A stretch of DNA of 64,000 bases from positions 2,356,001 to 2,420,000 of the forward strand of contig OZ245829.1 of assembly GCA_965228625.1 (NCBI GenBank). The letters are read 5' to 3'. The notes beneath the pieces are model-generated. The model was not told where the DNA came from and searched no databases. It saw only the letters and a program-made list of their open reading frames with translations. Position 1 is the stretch's first letter, and every line of letters starts with the position of its first letter. The DNA is from UBA2767 sp965228625 (GTDB lineage: Bacteria > Pseudomonadota > Alphaproteobacteria > Rhizobiales > Methyloligellaceae). This document shows, piece after piece, positions 52,959 to 61,997 of the stretch. The position numbers and the translations under genes were made by a program.

Positions 52959-54124
52959 CCGACATCTCCCCGGCAGGCCCTGCGGAAAATGTCGGCATAT
53001 GTGCCGGCGTCATGCTGGATGGGGTTGCCCCCGGCGCAGGGATCGTCGATCGCGCGCGCGCCCAGCTCGTCCGCCGCGTCGACGGGCACGTCGATATCGG
53101 CAAGCGTGTCGGGGATGCCGACCGTCCTGCGGAAGTCCATCAGCCAGTCGAACGTTTTGTCGAAGCCTGGCTGCTCATGGCCGAGTGCGCGTCCGATCCG
53201 GGTCATCTCGTCCTCGATCGCGCGGCGATTGGCCTGGACCATGTAGGGCATCACGATCGCATTGGTCAGGCCGTGGTGCGTGTCATAGGCGGCGCCGACG
53301 CTGTGGGAGAGCGCGTGTACGCCGCCGAGCCCTTTCTGGAAGGCAACCGCGCCCATCGACGCCGCGGCCATCATGTGGCTGCGGGCTTCGAGGTCCTCAC
53401 CGTCGCGTACGGCATGGGGAAGATGCTCCGCCGCCAGCCGCATGCCTTCGAGCGCGATGCCGTCCGCCATGGGATGATAGCCCGGCGCGCAGAACGCCTC
53501 GAAGCAGTGCACGAAGGCGTCGAAGCCGGTCGCGGCCGTGAGATGCGGCGGCAGGCCGCGCGTGAGGGCCGGATCACACAGCGCGACCGCCGGCATCATC
53601 GAGGGGTGGAAGATGACTTTCTTGACCTGGGTTTCCTCGTTGGAGATGACGCTGGCGCGCCCCACTTCGGATCCGGTACCCGCCGTGGTCGGGACGGCAA
53701 TCACCGGAGCGACCCCGTCGGTCCTCGCGCGCCGCCAATTGTCGCCGGCGTCCTCGAAATCCCAGATCGGCCGGTCCTGCCCTGCCATGAAGGCGATCGC
53801 CTTGCCCGCATCGAGGGCGCTGCCACCGCCAAACGCAATGACACCGTCGTGGTAACCCTTGCGATAGGCGGTTAGGCCGGCGTCGACGTTGCCGGAGGTG
53901 GGATTGCCCTTCACGCCGGCGAAGACCGCCGCACCGGTCCCGCCCTCTTCAAGCAAAGCCAGCGTATCCTTGACGAGCGGCGTGTCGCGCAACCCTTCAT
54001 CGGTGACGAGCAATGGCCGTGTCATGCCCTGGCCCGTCGACAGTCTCGGCAGCCGCGCGATCGCGTCGACGCCAAAAACGACCCGGGTCGGATAGTTCCA
54101 TTGACGGATATCGGTCACACTCAT
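52955..54124 (-). CDS. Iron-containing alcohol dehydrogenase
   Basis: A 389-residue group III alcohol dehydrogenase. It has an NAD-binding GGGSALDAGKAIAF near residue 95, the PTTAGTGSEVGRASVI motif near 135, and metal ligands in GGVHALSHSVGAAYDTHHGLTNAI. The start is the ATG at 54124, which shares one base with the aldehyde dehydrogenase stop. The next gene overlaps by 4 bases. With the aldehyde dehydrogenase it could convert an alcohol to an acid in two steps; the substrate is unknown. Confidence 0.87.
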   Translation of the reverse strand: MSVTDIRQWNYPTRVVFGVDAIARLPRLSTGQGMTRPLLVTDEGLRDTPLVKDTLALLEEGGTGAAVFAGVKGNPTSGNVDAGLTAYRKGYHDGVIAFGGGSALDAGKAIAFMAGQDRPIWDFEDAGDNWRRARTDGVAPVIAVPTTAGTGSEVGRASVISNEETQVKKVIFHPSMMPAVALCDPALTRGLPPHLTAATGFDAFVHCFEAFCAPGYHPMADGIALEGMRLAAEHLPHAVRDGEDLEARSHMMAAASMGAVAFQKGLGGVHALSHSVGAAYDTHHGLTNAIVMPYMVQANRRAIEDEMTRIGRALGHEQPGFDKTFDWLMDFRRTVGIPDTLADIDVPVDAADELGARAIDDPCAGGNPIQHDAGTYADIFRRACRGDVG

Positions 54125-55524
54125 CACGTGTCCGTACCAGTTCGGAAATGGAAACTCTTGGGCCGCGTCAAACTCTCGTAGCCGACCCGCGACAAGGTGC
54201 AGCCGCGGCCGGACTGACCGACACCGGTCCACGCGAGCGCGGGATCGAGATAGTCACAGCGGTTCATGTAGACCGTTCCGGTATTGATCTGATCGCCGAT
54301 CGACGCCGCAGCGTCCTCGTCCTTCGTCCATATGGACGCCGACAGACCGAAGGGTGAGTCGTTCATCAGGGAGATGGCCTCCTCATCGCCCGAAACCGCC
54401 ATGATCCCGACAACGGGGCCGAACGACTCCTCGCGCATGACGGACATCTGATGGTTGACGCCTGTCAGCACCTGCGGCGCCAGATAAGGTGTGCCGGGCG
54501 AACTTCTTTCGAAGGCACGCTCGTCGATATGGCCCGTCGCGCCGGCCTTTAGCGCAGCGTCGATCTGCCCACGCACGAAGTCCGCGGCCTTCGCATCAAT
54601 CATCGGCCCGAGTGTCGTTGCTTCGTCCAGCGGGTCACCGAGTACGTATTCGCCGGTGAGATCGACGAACCCGGCGACAAACGCATCGAACAGGTCCTCG
54701 TGCACGTAGATTCGCTCCACGCCGCAGCATGACTGGCCGGAGTTGAAAAAAGCGCCGTCGACAAGGTTCTCAACAGCTTGTCCAATTGGAGCGTCGGCAC
54801 GCACATAGGCCGGGTCCTTGCCACCGAGCTCAAGTCCGAGACCGATGAACCGGCCTGCGGCTGCCTGCTCCATCGCCGCGCCGCCGGCCACCGACCCGGT
54901 GAAGCAGACCATATCGACGAGACCGCCGGATATGAGATCGGCTGTCTGCGCGTGGCTCAACACGAGATTGTGAAACAGGCCGTCGGGCAGCCCCGCTTCC
55001 TCGAACGCCGTTGCAAAACGCTCCCCGACCAGCAAAGTCTGGCGCGCATGCTTGAGCAGCACCGCGTTCCCTGCCATCAGTGCCGGAATGATCGAATTCA
55101 CGGCTACGAGGTAGGGGTAATTCCACGGTACGAGGGTCAGGACGACACCAAGCGGTTCACGCGCGATGTAGCGGGTATAGCCCGCCTTCGGCTCCGGGAT
55201 GATATCGTCGAGGCTCTCTTCGGCAATCGCGATCATGTGGCGCGCGCGTTCCTCGAAGCCGCGCAACTCGCTGTCTCCGTAAACGACGGGTCGGCCCATC
55301 TGCCAGGCGAGTTCCGGGACAATATCGTCGCCCATGGCAAGCATGCCATCGACGATGCGGGCGCAGTATTCGGCACGCTCGGCAATCGATATGCGCCGCC
55401 ATTCGGCCTGCGCGGAACGGGCGCGGCCGCTGGCCGTCGCGATGTCCTCTGCGCTCGCGAGTGGGCGCTCCGCGTAAACAGATCCGTCAACCGGCGAAAT
55501 ACACTGAACCGTCTTTTCGGACAT
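54124..55524 (-). CDS. Aldehyde dehydrogenase family protein
   Basis: A 466-residue NAD(P)-dependent aldehyde dehydrogenase. It has the catalytic Cys in FFNSGQSCCG and Glu in LELGGKDPAY, the VPWNYP segment and a C-terminal GVGQSGRGCTLSRVGYESLTRPKS. The ATG at 55524 was chosen; a TTG at 55545 would add seven residues, and neither has a clear ribosome site. It leads the operon with the iron alcohol dehydrogenase and the GcvT/FAD enzyme. The substrate cannot be read, although phosphonoacetaldehyde is worth testing given the phosphonate importer 6 kb away. Confidence 0.86.
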   Translation of the reverse strand: MSEKTVQCISPVDGSVYAERPLASAEDIATASGRARSAQAEWRRISIAERAEYCARIVDGMLAMGDDIVPELAWQMGRPVVYGDSELRGFEERARHMIAIAEESLDDIIPEPKAGYTRYIAREPLGVVLTLVPWNYPYLVAVNSIIPALMAGNAVLLKHARQTLLVGERFATAFEEAGLPDGLFHNLVLSHAQTADLISGGLVDMVCFTGSVAGGAAMEQAAAGRFIGLGLELGGKDPAYVRADAPIGQAVENLVDGAFFNSGQSCCGVERIYVHEDLFDAFVAGFVDLTGEYVLGDPLDEATTLGPMIDAKAADFVRGQIDAALKAGATGHIDERAFERSSPGTPYLAPQVLTGVNHQMSVMREESFGPVVGIMAVSGDEEAISLMNDSPFGLSASIWTKDEDAAASIGDQINTGTVYMNRCDYLDPALAWTGVGQSGRGCTLSRVGYESLTRPKSFHFRTGTDT

Positions 55525-55678
55525 CGCGGGGGCTTTCAGGACCAACGTGGGGGCGCGCTCAGAACTTCGCCGGCACGCTAGTCGACGACGACGGCGGAGA
55601 AAAGTCGTTTTTGATGATAGGTCCTAACGGCAGCGATTGTCGCACATCATCGACACGTATGGCAGGCAAAGGGTCGGA

Positions 55679-58090
55679 TCAGGCGCGCAACTCACCGCCC
55701 GTAGCCTTGCTCACCGCGGAGACGACTTTCGCCGACACGGCGTCGATTTCCGCATCGGTCAGCGTTTTCTCGCGCGGCGACAGCGTCACCTCGATGGCGA
55801 GCGATTTTTTGCCGTCGGGCACGCCCTGGCCGGTGAACACGTCGAACAGCGTCACGTCGGAGATCAGCAGCTTTTCCGCACCGCGCGCGGCGCGCAGAAG
55901 GTCTCCGGCCGCGACCGCATGATCCACCAGGAATGCGAAGTCGCGCCGCACGATCTGCAGATCGGTCACGTCGAGCGCCGGCTTGGTGCGCGACGACCGC
56001 TTCGGCTCCGGCAGCGCGTCGAGAAAGATCTCGAACGCCGCGACCGGGCCGTCGATGCCGAGCTGGTCGAGAACGCGCGGATGGAGTTCGCCGAAATGGG
56101 CAAGGACTGTCTGCGGCCCCAGTTGCAGCACGCCGGAACGGCCCGGGTGGTACCATTCGGGCGCCGCGCGCGCGGCTTGCGCATTGGCGGCGTATCCCAT
56201 TGCATCGAGTACCGCGAGGGCGTCGGCCTTGACGTCGAACAGGTCGGCGGACTTGCCCGCACCCGACCAGTGACGCCCGGCCCCGTTGAGAGTCGCGGTG
56301 CCCGAGCGGATGCCCGCCGCGGCAAAGTACTGATCCTCGGGCGCATCGCCGCGATAGGCCTGGCCGATCTCGAACAGCGCGGCGTCGGCAAATCCGCGGT
56401 CATGATTGCGCTGCGCCGCCGCCGCGAGGCCGGGCAGCAGGCTCGGCCGCATCGAGGAGAGATCGGATGAAATCGGGTTGGCGAGTTCAAGCGCGTCTTG
56501 CCCGCCGCCGAACGCCTCGGCCGCGTCGCGGGGAATGAACGACCAGGTCACGGCCTCGACGAGGCCCCGACCGGCAAGTAGCCGCCGCGCCAGACGTGAA
56601 CGCTTCTGCGCCATTGTGAGAACGGGGCGCGCCACGCCATCAACGCGGAGCATCGGCGCCGGCTCGATCTGATCGATGCCGACGATGCGAATGACCTCCT
56701 CGACGAGGTCGGCCGGCTGGGACACGTCGGGCCGCCATGTGGGAACCGAAACCTTGTAGTCGGGTCCGTGGCCGGAAAGCCAGAATCCCAGCGCCACCAG
56801 CGCCTGTTTCATCTCCGACTGTGCGAGCTCGACGCCGGTGAGCCGCATCACCTCGCTGGTATCGAAGTCGATGATGCGAACGTCTTCCGGAGGCGTGCCG
56901 GCAAGCGTCACGTTCGACACCTCGCCGCCGCACAGATCAAGCACCATCTGCGCGGCATATTCGATGCCGGGCACGACAAACGCCGGGTCGACGCCCCGCT
57001 CGAAGCGGTATCGGGCGTCTGACAGAACATTCAGCTTGCGGCCCGTCGCGGCGATGCGAATGGGATCGAAATAGGCCGACTCGATGAACACGTTGACCGT
57101 CTCGTCCGTACAGCCGGAGGACTCGCCGCCGATGATTCCGCCAAGGCCGAGCACTCCGGCGTCGTCCGCGATGACGCACATGGTCTCGTCCACCTTGTAG
57201 GTGTTGCCGTCCAGTGCCAGGAACTCCTCGCCCTTTCGGCCCATCCGTGCACGGACCGCACCGGTCAGCTTGTCGGCATCGTAGACGTGCAGCGGCCGGC
57301 CGCGGTCATAGGAGATGTAGTTGGTAATGTCGGCAAGCGCGTTGATCGGGCGCAGGCCGATCGCCTTCAGGCGATGCTGGAGCCAGTCAGGACTGGGGCC
57401 GTTCCTGACGCCCTTTATGAGTCGCCCCGCAAACGCCGGGCATGCGTTCGCCGTGTCCGCGTCAAATTCGAGCTCGACAGGGACAGGGCACGCGAACGTG
57501 CCGCTCACCGGTTTGAGCGGATCGTCCTTCAGCGTGCCGATGCCGGCCGCCGCCAGATCGCGGGCGATACCGCGCACACCGAGACAGTCCGGGCGATTTG
57601 GCGTGATCGCGATCTCGATGACCGGATCGTCGAGTCCGAGCAACCCGGCAACCGGGGCGCCAACCTCGGCCGCGGCGTCAAGCTCGATGATGCCCTCATG
57701 CTCATCGGAGATTTCAAGCTCGCGCTCGGACAGCAGCATGCCGTGGGACTCGACGCCCCTGATCTTTGCAACCTTCAGCTCCATGTCGATGCCGGGCACA
57801 TAGGTGCCGGGTGGGGCGAAAACGCCTTTCAGGCCATCGCGGGCGTTCGGGGCACCGCAGACGACCTGGACGGTTCCGTCAGCCGTCTTGACCTGACAGA
57901 CCTGAAGCTTGTCGGCGTCGGGATGCCGCTCCGCCTTGAGCACTTCGCCCACCGTGAACGGCGCGAGCGCGGTGGCGGGGTCGAACACGTCCTCCACCTC
58001 GAGCCCGATCAGGGTGAGCTTGTCGAGCAGCGCATCGAGGTCGGCGTCCGTCTCGAGGTGTTCCTTCAGCCAGCCGAGGGTGAACTTCAT
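55679..58090 (-). CDS. pheT: Phenylalanyl-tRNA synthetase beta subunit
   Basis: An 803-residue subunit. The EMAP-like tRNA-binding domain (residues about 40-150, KIRGVESHGMLLSERELE), the B3/B4 editing domain, B5 domain and a C-terminal anticodon-binding FDX-ACB domain (DFAFLVDHAVAAGDLL to the end) are all visible in order. It pairs with PheS to charge tRNA(Phe). The start overlaps the pheS stop by 4 bases, which keeps the subunits in balance. Confidence 0.95.
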   Translation of the reverse strand: MKFTLGWLKEHLETDADLDALLDKLTLIGLEVEDVFDPATALAPFTVGEVLKAERHPDADKLQVCQVKTADGTVQVVCGAPNARDGLKGVFAPPGTYVPGIDMELKVAKIRGVESHGMLLSERELEISDEHEGIIELDAAAEVGAPVAGLLGLDDPVIEIAITPNRPDCLGVRGIARDLAAAGIGTLKDDPLKPVSGTFACPVPVELEFDADTANACPAFAGRLIKGVRNGPSPDWLQHRLKAIGLRPINALADITNYISYDRGRPLHVYDADKLTGAVRARMGRKGEEFLALDGNTYKVDETMCVIADDAGVLGLGGIIGGESSGCTDETVNVFIESAYFDPIRIAATGRKLNVLSDARYRFERGVDPAFVVPGIEYAAQMVLDLCGGEVSNVTLAGTPPEDVRIIDFDTSEVMRLTGVELAQSEMKQALVALGFWLSGHGPDYKVSVPTWRPDVSQPADLVEEVIRIVGIDQIEPAPMLRVDGVARPVLTMAQKRSRLARRLLAGRGLVEAVTWSFIPRDAAEAFGGGQDALELANPISSDLSSMRPSLLPGLAAAAQRNHDRGFADAALFEIGQAYRGDAPEDQYFAAAGIRSGTATLNGAGRHWSGAGKSADLFDVKADALAVLDAMGYAANAQAARAAPEWYHPGRSGVLQLGPQTVLAHFGELHPRVLDQLGIDGPVAAFEIFLDALPEPKRSSRTKPALDVTDLQIVRRDFAFLVDHAVAAGDLLRAARGAEKLLISDVTLFDVFTGQGVPDGKKSLAIEVTLSPREKTLTDAEIDAVSAKVVSAVSKATGGELRA

Positions 58091-59175
58091 GACGACACCC
58101 CGCGCGCCAGCGTCGGGACGTCGAGCACGCCGAAACCGTAGTGCCTCAGCCAGCGCAGATCGGCGGCGAAGAACGGCCGCAGGTCGGGCATGCCGTATTT
58201 CAGCATCGCCAGGCGGTCGATACCCATGCCGAAGGCGAAACCCTGCACTTTCGCGGGATCGTAGCCGACATTGCGCAGCACGTTCGGATGCACCATCCCG
58301 CAGCCGAGGATCTCCAGCCAGTCGTCGCCTTCACCGATGCGAATCTCGTCCCCGACCTTGGCGTAGCCGACGTCCACCTCCATGGAGGGCTCAGTGAACG
58401 GGAAGTGGCTTGCGCGGAAACGCATCTTCACTTCATCCACTTCAAAGAAGGCCCGGCAGAAAGCATCCACCACCCATTTGAGGTGGCCCATATGCGTGAC
58501 CTCGTCGATCACCAGTCCCTCGACCTGATGGAACATCGGCGTGTGGGTCTGATCGGAGTCGCAGCGATAAACGCGTCCGGGCGCAATCACCCGCACCGGC
58601 GGATCATTGTTCTCCATGGTGCGGATCTGAACCGGGCTGGTGTGGGTACGCAGCACCAGGCGCGAGCCGTCCTTGCGCTCATCGAAATAGAACGTGTCGT
58701 GTTCCTGGCGCGCGGGATGCTCGTCGGGAATATTGAGGGCGCCGAAATTGTGATAGTCGGTCTCGATATCCGGGCCTTCGGCAATGGCGAAGCCCATATC
58801 GGCGAAGATCTCGGTGATCTCGTCCATCACCTGGGAGACCGGGTGGATGCGTCCCTCGGCGAGGGGTCCGGCGCGCGGCGGCAGCGTGATGTCGGCCTGC
58901 TCGTTCGCCAGACGCTGCGACAGCTCCGCCTCGTGCAGCATGTCCTTGCGCGCCGAGAGTGCGTCGGACACGCGCTCCTTCAGCCCGTTGACCGCCTGGC
59001 CGACGGCCTTGCGCTCTTCCGGCTCGAGGCCGCCGAGGCCTTTCATCAGCTCGGAAATGCGGCCCTTCTTGCCGAGTGCGGTCACGCGCACGTCTTCGAG
59101 CGTGACGAGATCGCCCGCAGCGGCAACGGCCTCCAGCAGTTCTTCTTCAAGTTGCTCGAAATTGGTCGTGGTCAT
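58087..59175 (-). CDS. pheS: Phenylalanyl-tRNA synthetase alpha subunit
   Basis: A 362-residue class II synthetase subunit. It starts with a coiled-coil arm, then motif 2 (PGRVYRCDSDQTHTPMFHQVEG) and motif 3 (GFAFGMGIDRLAMLKYG), with RTHTSPVQIRTM for amino acid and ATP contact. It lies 44 bases after rplT, so it may be transcribed from the infC promoter or its own. There is no pheM-like leader peptide seen before it. Confidence 0.95.
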   Translation of the reverse strand: MTTTNFEQLEEELLEAVAAAGDLVTLEDVRVTALGKKGRISELMKGLGGLEPEERKAVGQAVNGLKERVSDALSARKDMLHEAELSQRLANEQADITLPPRAGPLAEGRIHPVSQVMDEITEIFADMGFAIAEGPDIETDYHNFGALNIPDEHPARQEHDTFYFDERKDGSRLVLRTHTSPVQIRTMENNDPPVRVIAPGRVYRCDSDQTHTPMFHQVEGLVIDEVTHMGHLKWVVDAFCRAFFEVDEVKMRFRASHFPFTEPSMEVDVGYAKVGDEIRIGEGDDWLEILGCGMVHPNVLRNVGYDPAKVQGFAFGMGIDRLAMLKYGMPDLRPFFAADLRWLRHYGFGVLDVPTLARGVSS

Positions 59176-59219
59176 GGCTCAGGCCATGTATTTGGGAGAC
59201 GCCGGGAACCGACCCGGTG

Positions 59220-59579
59220 TCAGGATTTCACGGCAGCGGCAGCCTGATCGACCAGCGCCTTGAACGCGGCATCGTCGTGCACCGCAAGATCGGCCAGCAC
59301 TTTCCGATCGATCTCGATGCCGGCCTTGTTCAATCCGTCGATAAATCGTCCGTAGGTCGTGCCGTGTGCGCGCGCGGCGGCGTTGATGCGCTGAATCCAG
59401 AGCGCCCGGAAATTGCGCTTCCTGACCTTGCGGTCGCGGTAAGCATACTGGCCGGCCTTCTCGACCGCCTGGTTGGCGGCGCGGAAGGTGTTCTTGCGGC
59501 GGCCGTAGTAGCCCTTGGCGGCCTTGATGACTTTACGGTGCCGGGCGTGGGTCGTAACGCCTCGTTTGACACGTGACAT
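59220..59579 (-). CDS. rplT: 50S ribosomal protein L20
   Basis: A 119-residue basic protein with the full L20 sequence: MSRVKRGVTTHARHRKVIK, then YYGRRKNTFRAANQAVEKA and a C-terminal DRKVLADLAV half. It binds 23S rRNA early in assembly and in many bacteria represses its own operon. The frame runs further upstream into the rpmI region, but this ATG fits the family start. Confidence 0.97.
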   Translation of the reverse strand: MSRVKRGVTTHARHRKVIKAAKGYYGRRKNTFRAANQAVEKAGQYAYRDRKVRKRNFRALWIQRINAAARAHGTTYGRFIDGLNKAGIEIDRKVLADLAVHDDAAFKALVDQAAAAVKS

Positions 59580-59629
59580 GGCGGTGCTCCTGTAATCCTT
59601 GGGTGAAAGACCGGTTCTGCGGGGCGGGA

Positions 59630-59827
59630 TTAGCCGTAGGGCAGAAACTTCTTCACGATCCGTGCATCCTGATCCGACAGGATCACGGTGCCACGGGCGT
59701 TGCGGATAAACTTGTTTGTACGCTTGATCATGCCATGCCGTTTGCCGGCCTGCTGGGCACGAACCTTTCCGCGCGATGTGAGGCGGAAGCGCTTTTTCGC
59801 ACCGCTCTTGGTTTTGAGCTTGGGCAT
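59630..59827 (-). CDS. rpmI: 50S ribosomal protein L35
   Basis: A 65-residue basic protein with the L35 pattern MPKLKTKSGAKKRFRLT and a KRTNKFIRNARGTVILSD middle. It lies 50 bases upstream of rplT. AGGAGA precedes the ATG at 8-9 bases. About 150 bases separate it from infC. Confidence 0.96.
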   Translation of the reverse strand: MPKLKTKSGAKKRFRLTSRGKVRAQQAGKRHGMIKRTNKFIRNARGTVILSDQDARIVKKFLPYG

Positions 59828-59940
59828 TTTGCTTGTCTCCTGAAAACCGTGCGCCAACGGCGCGTTCAAGCATTCTGAATGGCCACGGCATGCCCTGCCG
59901 GACCATTCGTGCGAGGCGGGTTATAGGCGGGAATGGAACG

Positions 59941-59977
59941 CGCTGCAAGCCAAGAGCCTTGTCGGCGCGTTGCAGCG
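59941..59977 (-). terminator. Hairpin just after infC
   Basis: An exact 8-bp inverted repeat (CGCTGCAA at 59941-59948 and TTGCAGCG at 59970-59977, loop of 21) starts 5 bases beyond the infC stop. There is no T run, so it may be an attenuator, an mRNA stabiliser or the start of an L20-binding leader rather than a simple terminator. Confidence 0.4.
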
Positions 59978-59982
59978 GGATG

Positions 59983-60525
59983 CTACCTCGGAGCCAGCAC
60001 CATCACCATCTGACGGCCTTCCAGTTTCGGCTCCGCCTCGACTTTTGCAATTTCGTCGATCTCGGCCTTGACCTTCTGAAGGAGCTGGACGCCGAGCTCC
60101 TGGTGCGCCATTTCACGGCCCCGGAAACGCAGGGTCACCTTGACCTTGTCACCGTGCTCGAAGAACCGGCGCATGTTCCGCATCTTCACGTCGTAGTCAT
60201 GGGTGTCGATGTTGGGGCGCATCTTGATTTCCTTCACGTCGAAGGTCTTCTGCTTCTTGCGCGCCTCAGCCGCCTTCTTCTGCGCCTGATACTTGTATTT
60301 GCCGAGGTCGAGGACCTTGCAGACGGGCGGCTTGGAATTCGGGGCGATCTCTACGAGATCGAGGCCCGCCTCGTCGGCTATCTCCATGGCCGCCTCGATT
60401 GAGACGGTTCCATGATTCTCGCCTTGGTCATCAATGAGTTGAACTTCTGGGGAATCGATATCCTCGTTTGCCCGGGGTCCTTTCTTGGTCGGAGCTACTT
60501 TAGCCCTGATTGGTCGGCGTGCGAT
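59983..60525 (-). CDS. infC: Translation initiation factor IF-3, starting at a rare ATC codon
   Basis: A 180-residue IF-3. The frame contains RANEDIDSPEVQLIDDQGE and EAGLDLVEIAPNSKPPVCK of the N-terminal domain and VTLRFRGREMAHQELG of the C-terminal domain. No ATG, GTG or TTG precedes the conserved N-terminus: an in-frame TAA lies 12 codons upstream of the proposed start. An ATC at 60523-60525 follows AGAGGAG by 8 bases and yields MARRPIRAKV, the usual alphaproteobacterial beginning. Rare ATT/ATC starts of infC are known and permit self-control, since IF-3 rejects non-standard start codons. The first ATG (60387) would delete most of the N-terminal domain. Confidence 0.92.
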   Translation of the reverse strand: MARRPIRAKVAPTKKGPRANEDIDSPEVQLIDDQGENHGTVSIEAAMEIADEAGLDLVEIAPNSKPPVCKVLDLGKYKYQAQKKAAEARKKQKTFDVKEIKMRPNIDTHDYDVKMRNMRRFFEHGDKVKVTLRFRGREMAHQELGVQLLQKVKAEIDEIAKVEAEPKLEGRQMVMVLAPR

Positions 60526-60660
60526 GTGACTTTCTCCTCTATTGCCAAACTCAGCCCGTTACGCGACCTGCTGGCGTTAGCGAGCAAATCAGCAAAATCC
60601 TTATCTTCCCGGATCCCTCGTAACGGACTGAATATAGAATCAGAAAGAAGCTTGTCTAAG

Positions 60661-61911
60661 TCAAGGCGAAGTGATGCGCGGCTCGCGTTTATTTTTCTGT
60701 TCGCCGCCGGCGGCATCGAACGCGGTCGCCAGCGCTGAACGCAGGCACTCGTCATAGACCGCAAGCGTTTCGCGCTTCATGTTCTCCGAAGAAAACAGCT
60801 CGGCCACGTGAGCGCGCGCACGCGCGCCCATTTCGCGCCGCTCGCGCGCCGAAAGCGTCAAGGCCTCGGCTATGGCGTTGGCGAGCGCCTTGGGCGCGGA
60901 TACGGGCACGATCCAGCCCGTCGCCCTGTCCGCGCCATCCCGCGCTGCCGTAAGCAGGGTTTCCGGCGATGCGCCCTGACGGGTGACAACGACCGGACAA
61001 CCCATGGCCTGCGCCTCCGCGCTCGTCCGCCCGAACGCTTCCGGCTCGGTCGATGCGATGACGGTGACGTGGGCCGCGGCAAAGGCAGCGGCGATATCCT
61101 CGCAGTGACCGGCGATGATGACCTTGCCGTCGAGGTCACGTTCGGAAATCTGCCGCTTCAGAGCGTTCACATAGGCGTCGCGCCCCTGGGCGTCCCCGAC
61201 CATGACGAATACTGCATCCTTGCCCACGTCACTGCGACACAGTTGCGCCGCCGCCTCAATGACGTCGTGCTGGCCCTTCCAGCCGGTCAAACGGGCGGCC
61301 TGGAGAACGACCTTGTCGCCGCGGCTCAGTCCCCAGCTCTTCCGTACGGACGCGACGCGGTCGGCCGGAACGTTCGCCGTGTTGAACTTGTCCAGATCGA
61401 CGCCACGGGGGATGACGCGAATACGCTCCATCGGCGTCCCGTGCCGGTCATGCACAAGCTGGCCTGTGAACCGCGAATTGGCGATGACGCGTTCGCCCCG
61501 GGCCATGACCGAATTGTAGAGCGGTTTCAGCGGTCCCCGGTTCCCATACGCGCCGTGATACGTCGTGATGAACGGGGTCCCGGTGAGACGGGCCGCCATC
61601 AAACCGCTCCATGCCGGCGCGCGGCTGCGCGCATGGATGACGTCGACGCCGTGCCCGCGCACGAACCGCGCCAGGCGAAACCCATTCGTCACGATGCGCG
61701 CCGGGTTCTTGGTGGCAGCCGGAAACGGGAACACGTGCCCGCCCGCGCGCGCAATGTCATCGGCCAGACGACCGCCCTCGCTCAGCACGAACGCCCGCCC
61801 GCCGGCGCGAACCACGGCTTCGGTAATCTCGAGCGTCGCCAGTTCCGCACCGCCCGTATCAAGGCGCGGGATGATCTGCAGAATTGTTGCCGCGTGAATC
61901 GTACTATTCAT
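60661..61911 (-). CDS. Glycosyltransferase, family 4 (GT-B fold)
   Basis: A 416-residue glycosyltransferase. The N-terminal half has IIPRLDTGGAELATLE and FITTYHGAYGNRGPLKPLYN; the C-terminal half has VVLQAARLTGWKGQHDVIEAA and the donor-binding EPEAFGRTSAEAQAMGCPVV with the EX7E glutamates. It probably transfers a sugar in surface polysaccharide or lipopolysaccharide synthesis. It stands alone between infC and a divergent hydrolase. Confidence 0.87.
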   Translation of the reverse strand: MNSTIHAATILQIIPRLDTGGAELATLEITEAVVRAGGRAFVLSEGGRLADDIARAGGHVFPFPAATKNPARIVTNGFRLARFVRGHGVDVIHARSRAPAWSGLMAARLTGTPFITTYHGAYGNRGPLKPLYNSVMARGERVIANSRFTGQLVHDRHGTPMERIRVIPRGVDLDKFNTANVPADRVASVRKSWGLSRGDKVVLQAARLTGWKGQHDVIEAAAQLCRSDVGKDAVFVMVGDAQGRDAYVNALKRQISERDLDGKVIIAGHCEDIAAAFAAAHVTVIASTEPEAFGRTSAEAQAMGCPVVVTRQGASPETLLTAARDGADRATGWIVPVSAPKALANAIAEALTLSARERREMGARARAHVAELFSSENMKRETLAVYDECLRSALATAFDAAGGEQKNKREPRITSP

Positions 61912-61997
61912 TTGGTGCAGACGGTAAATACATATATAAAAATCAATAACATATCTCTGGACGACTGCGGCTCAACTCCGAAACTACAACTTCTTGG

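Noticed and set aside
52760..53875. A 371-residue open frame antisense to the alcohol dehydrogenase
   Set aside because: Composition is Arg/His-rich and it covers parts of two real genes.
60412..60738. A 108-residue plus-strand frame in the infC 5' region
   Set aside because: It covers the true N-terminal coding part of infC on the other strand, which is conserved; no ribosome site.
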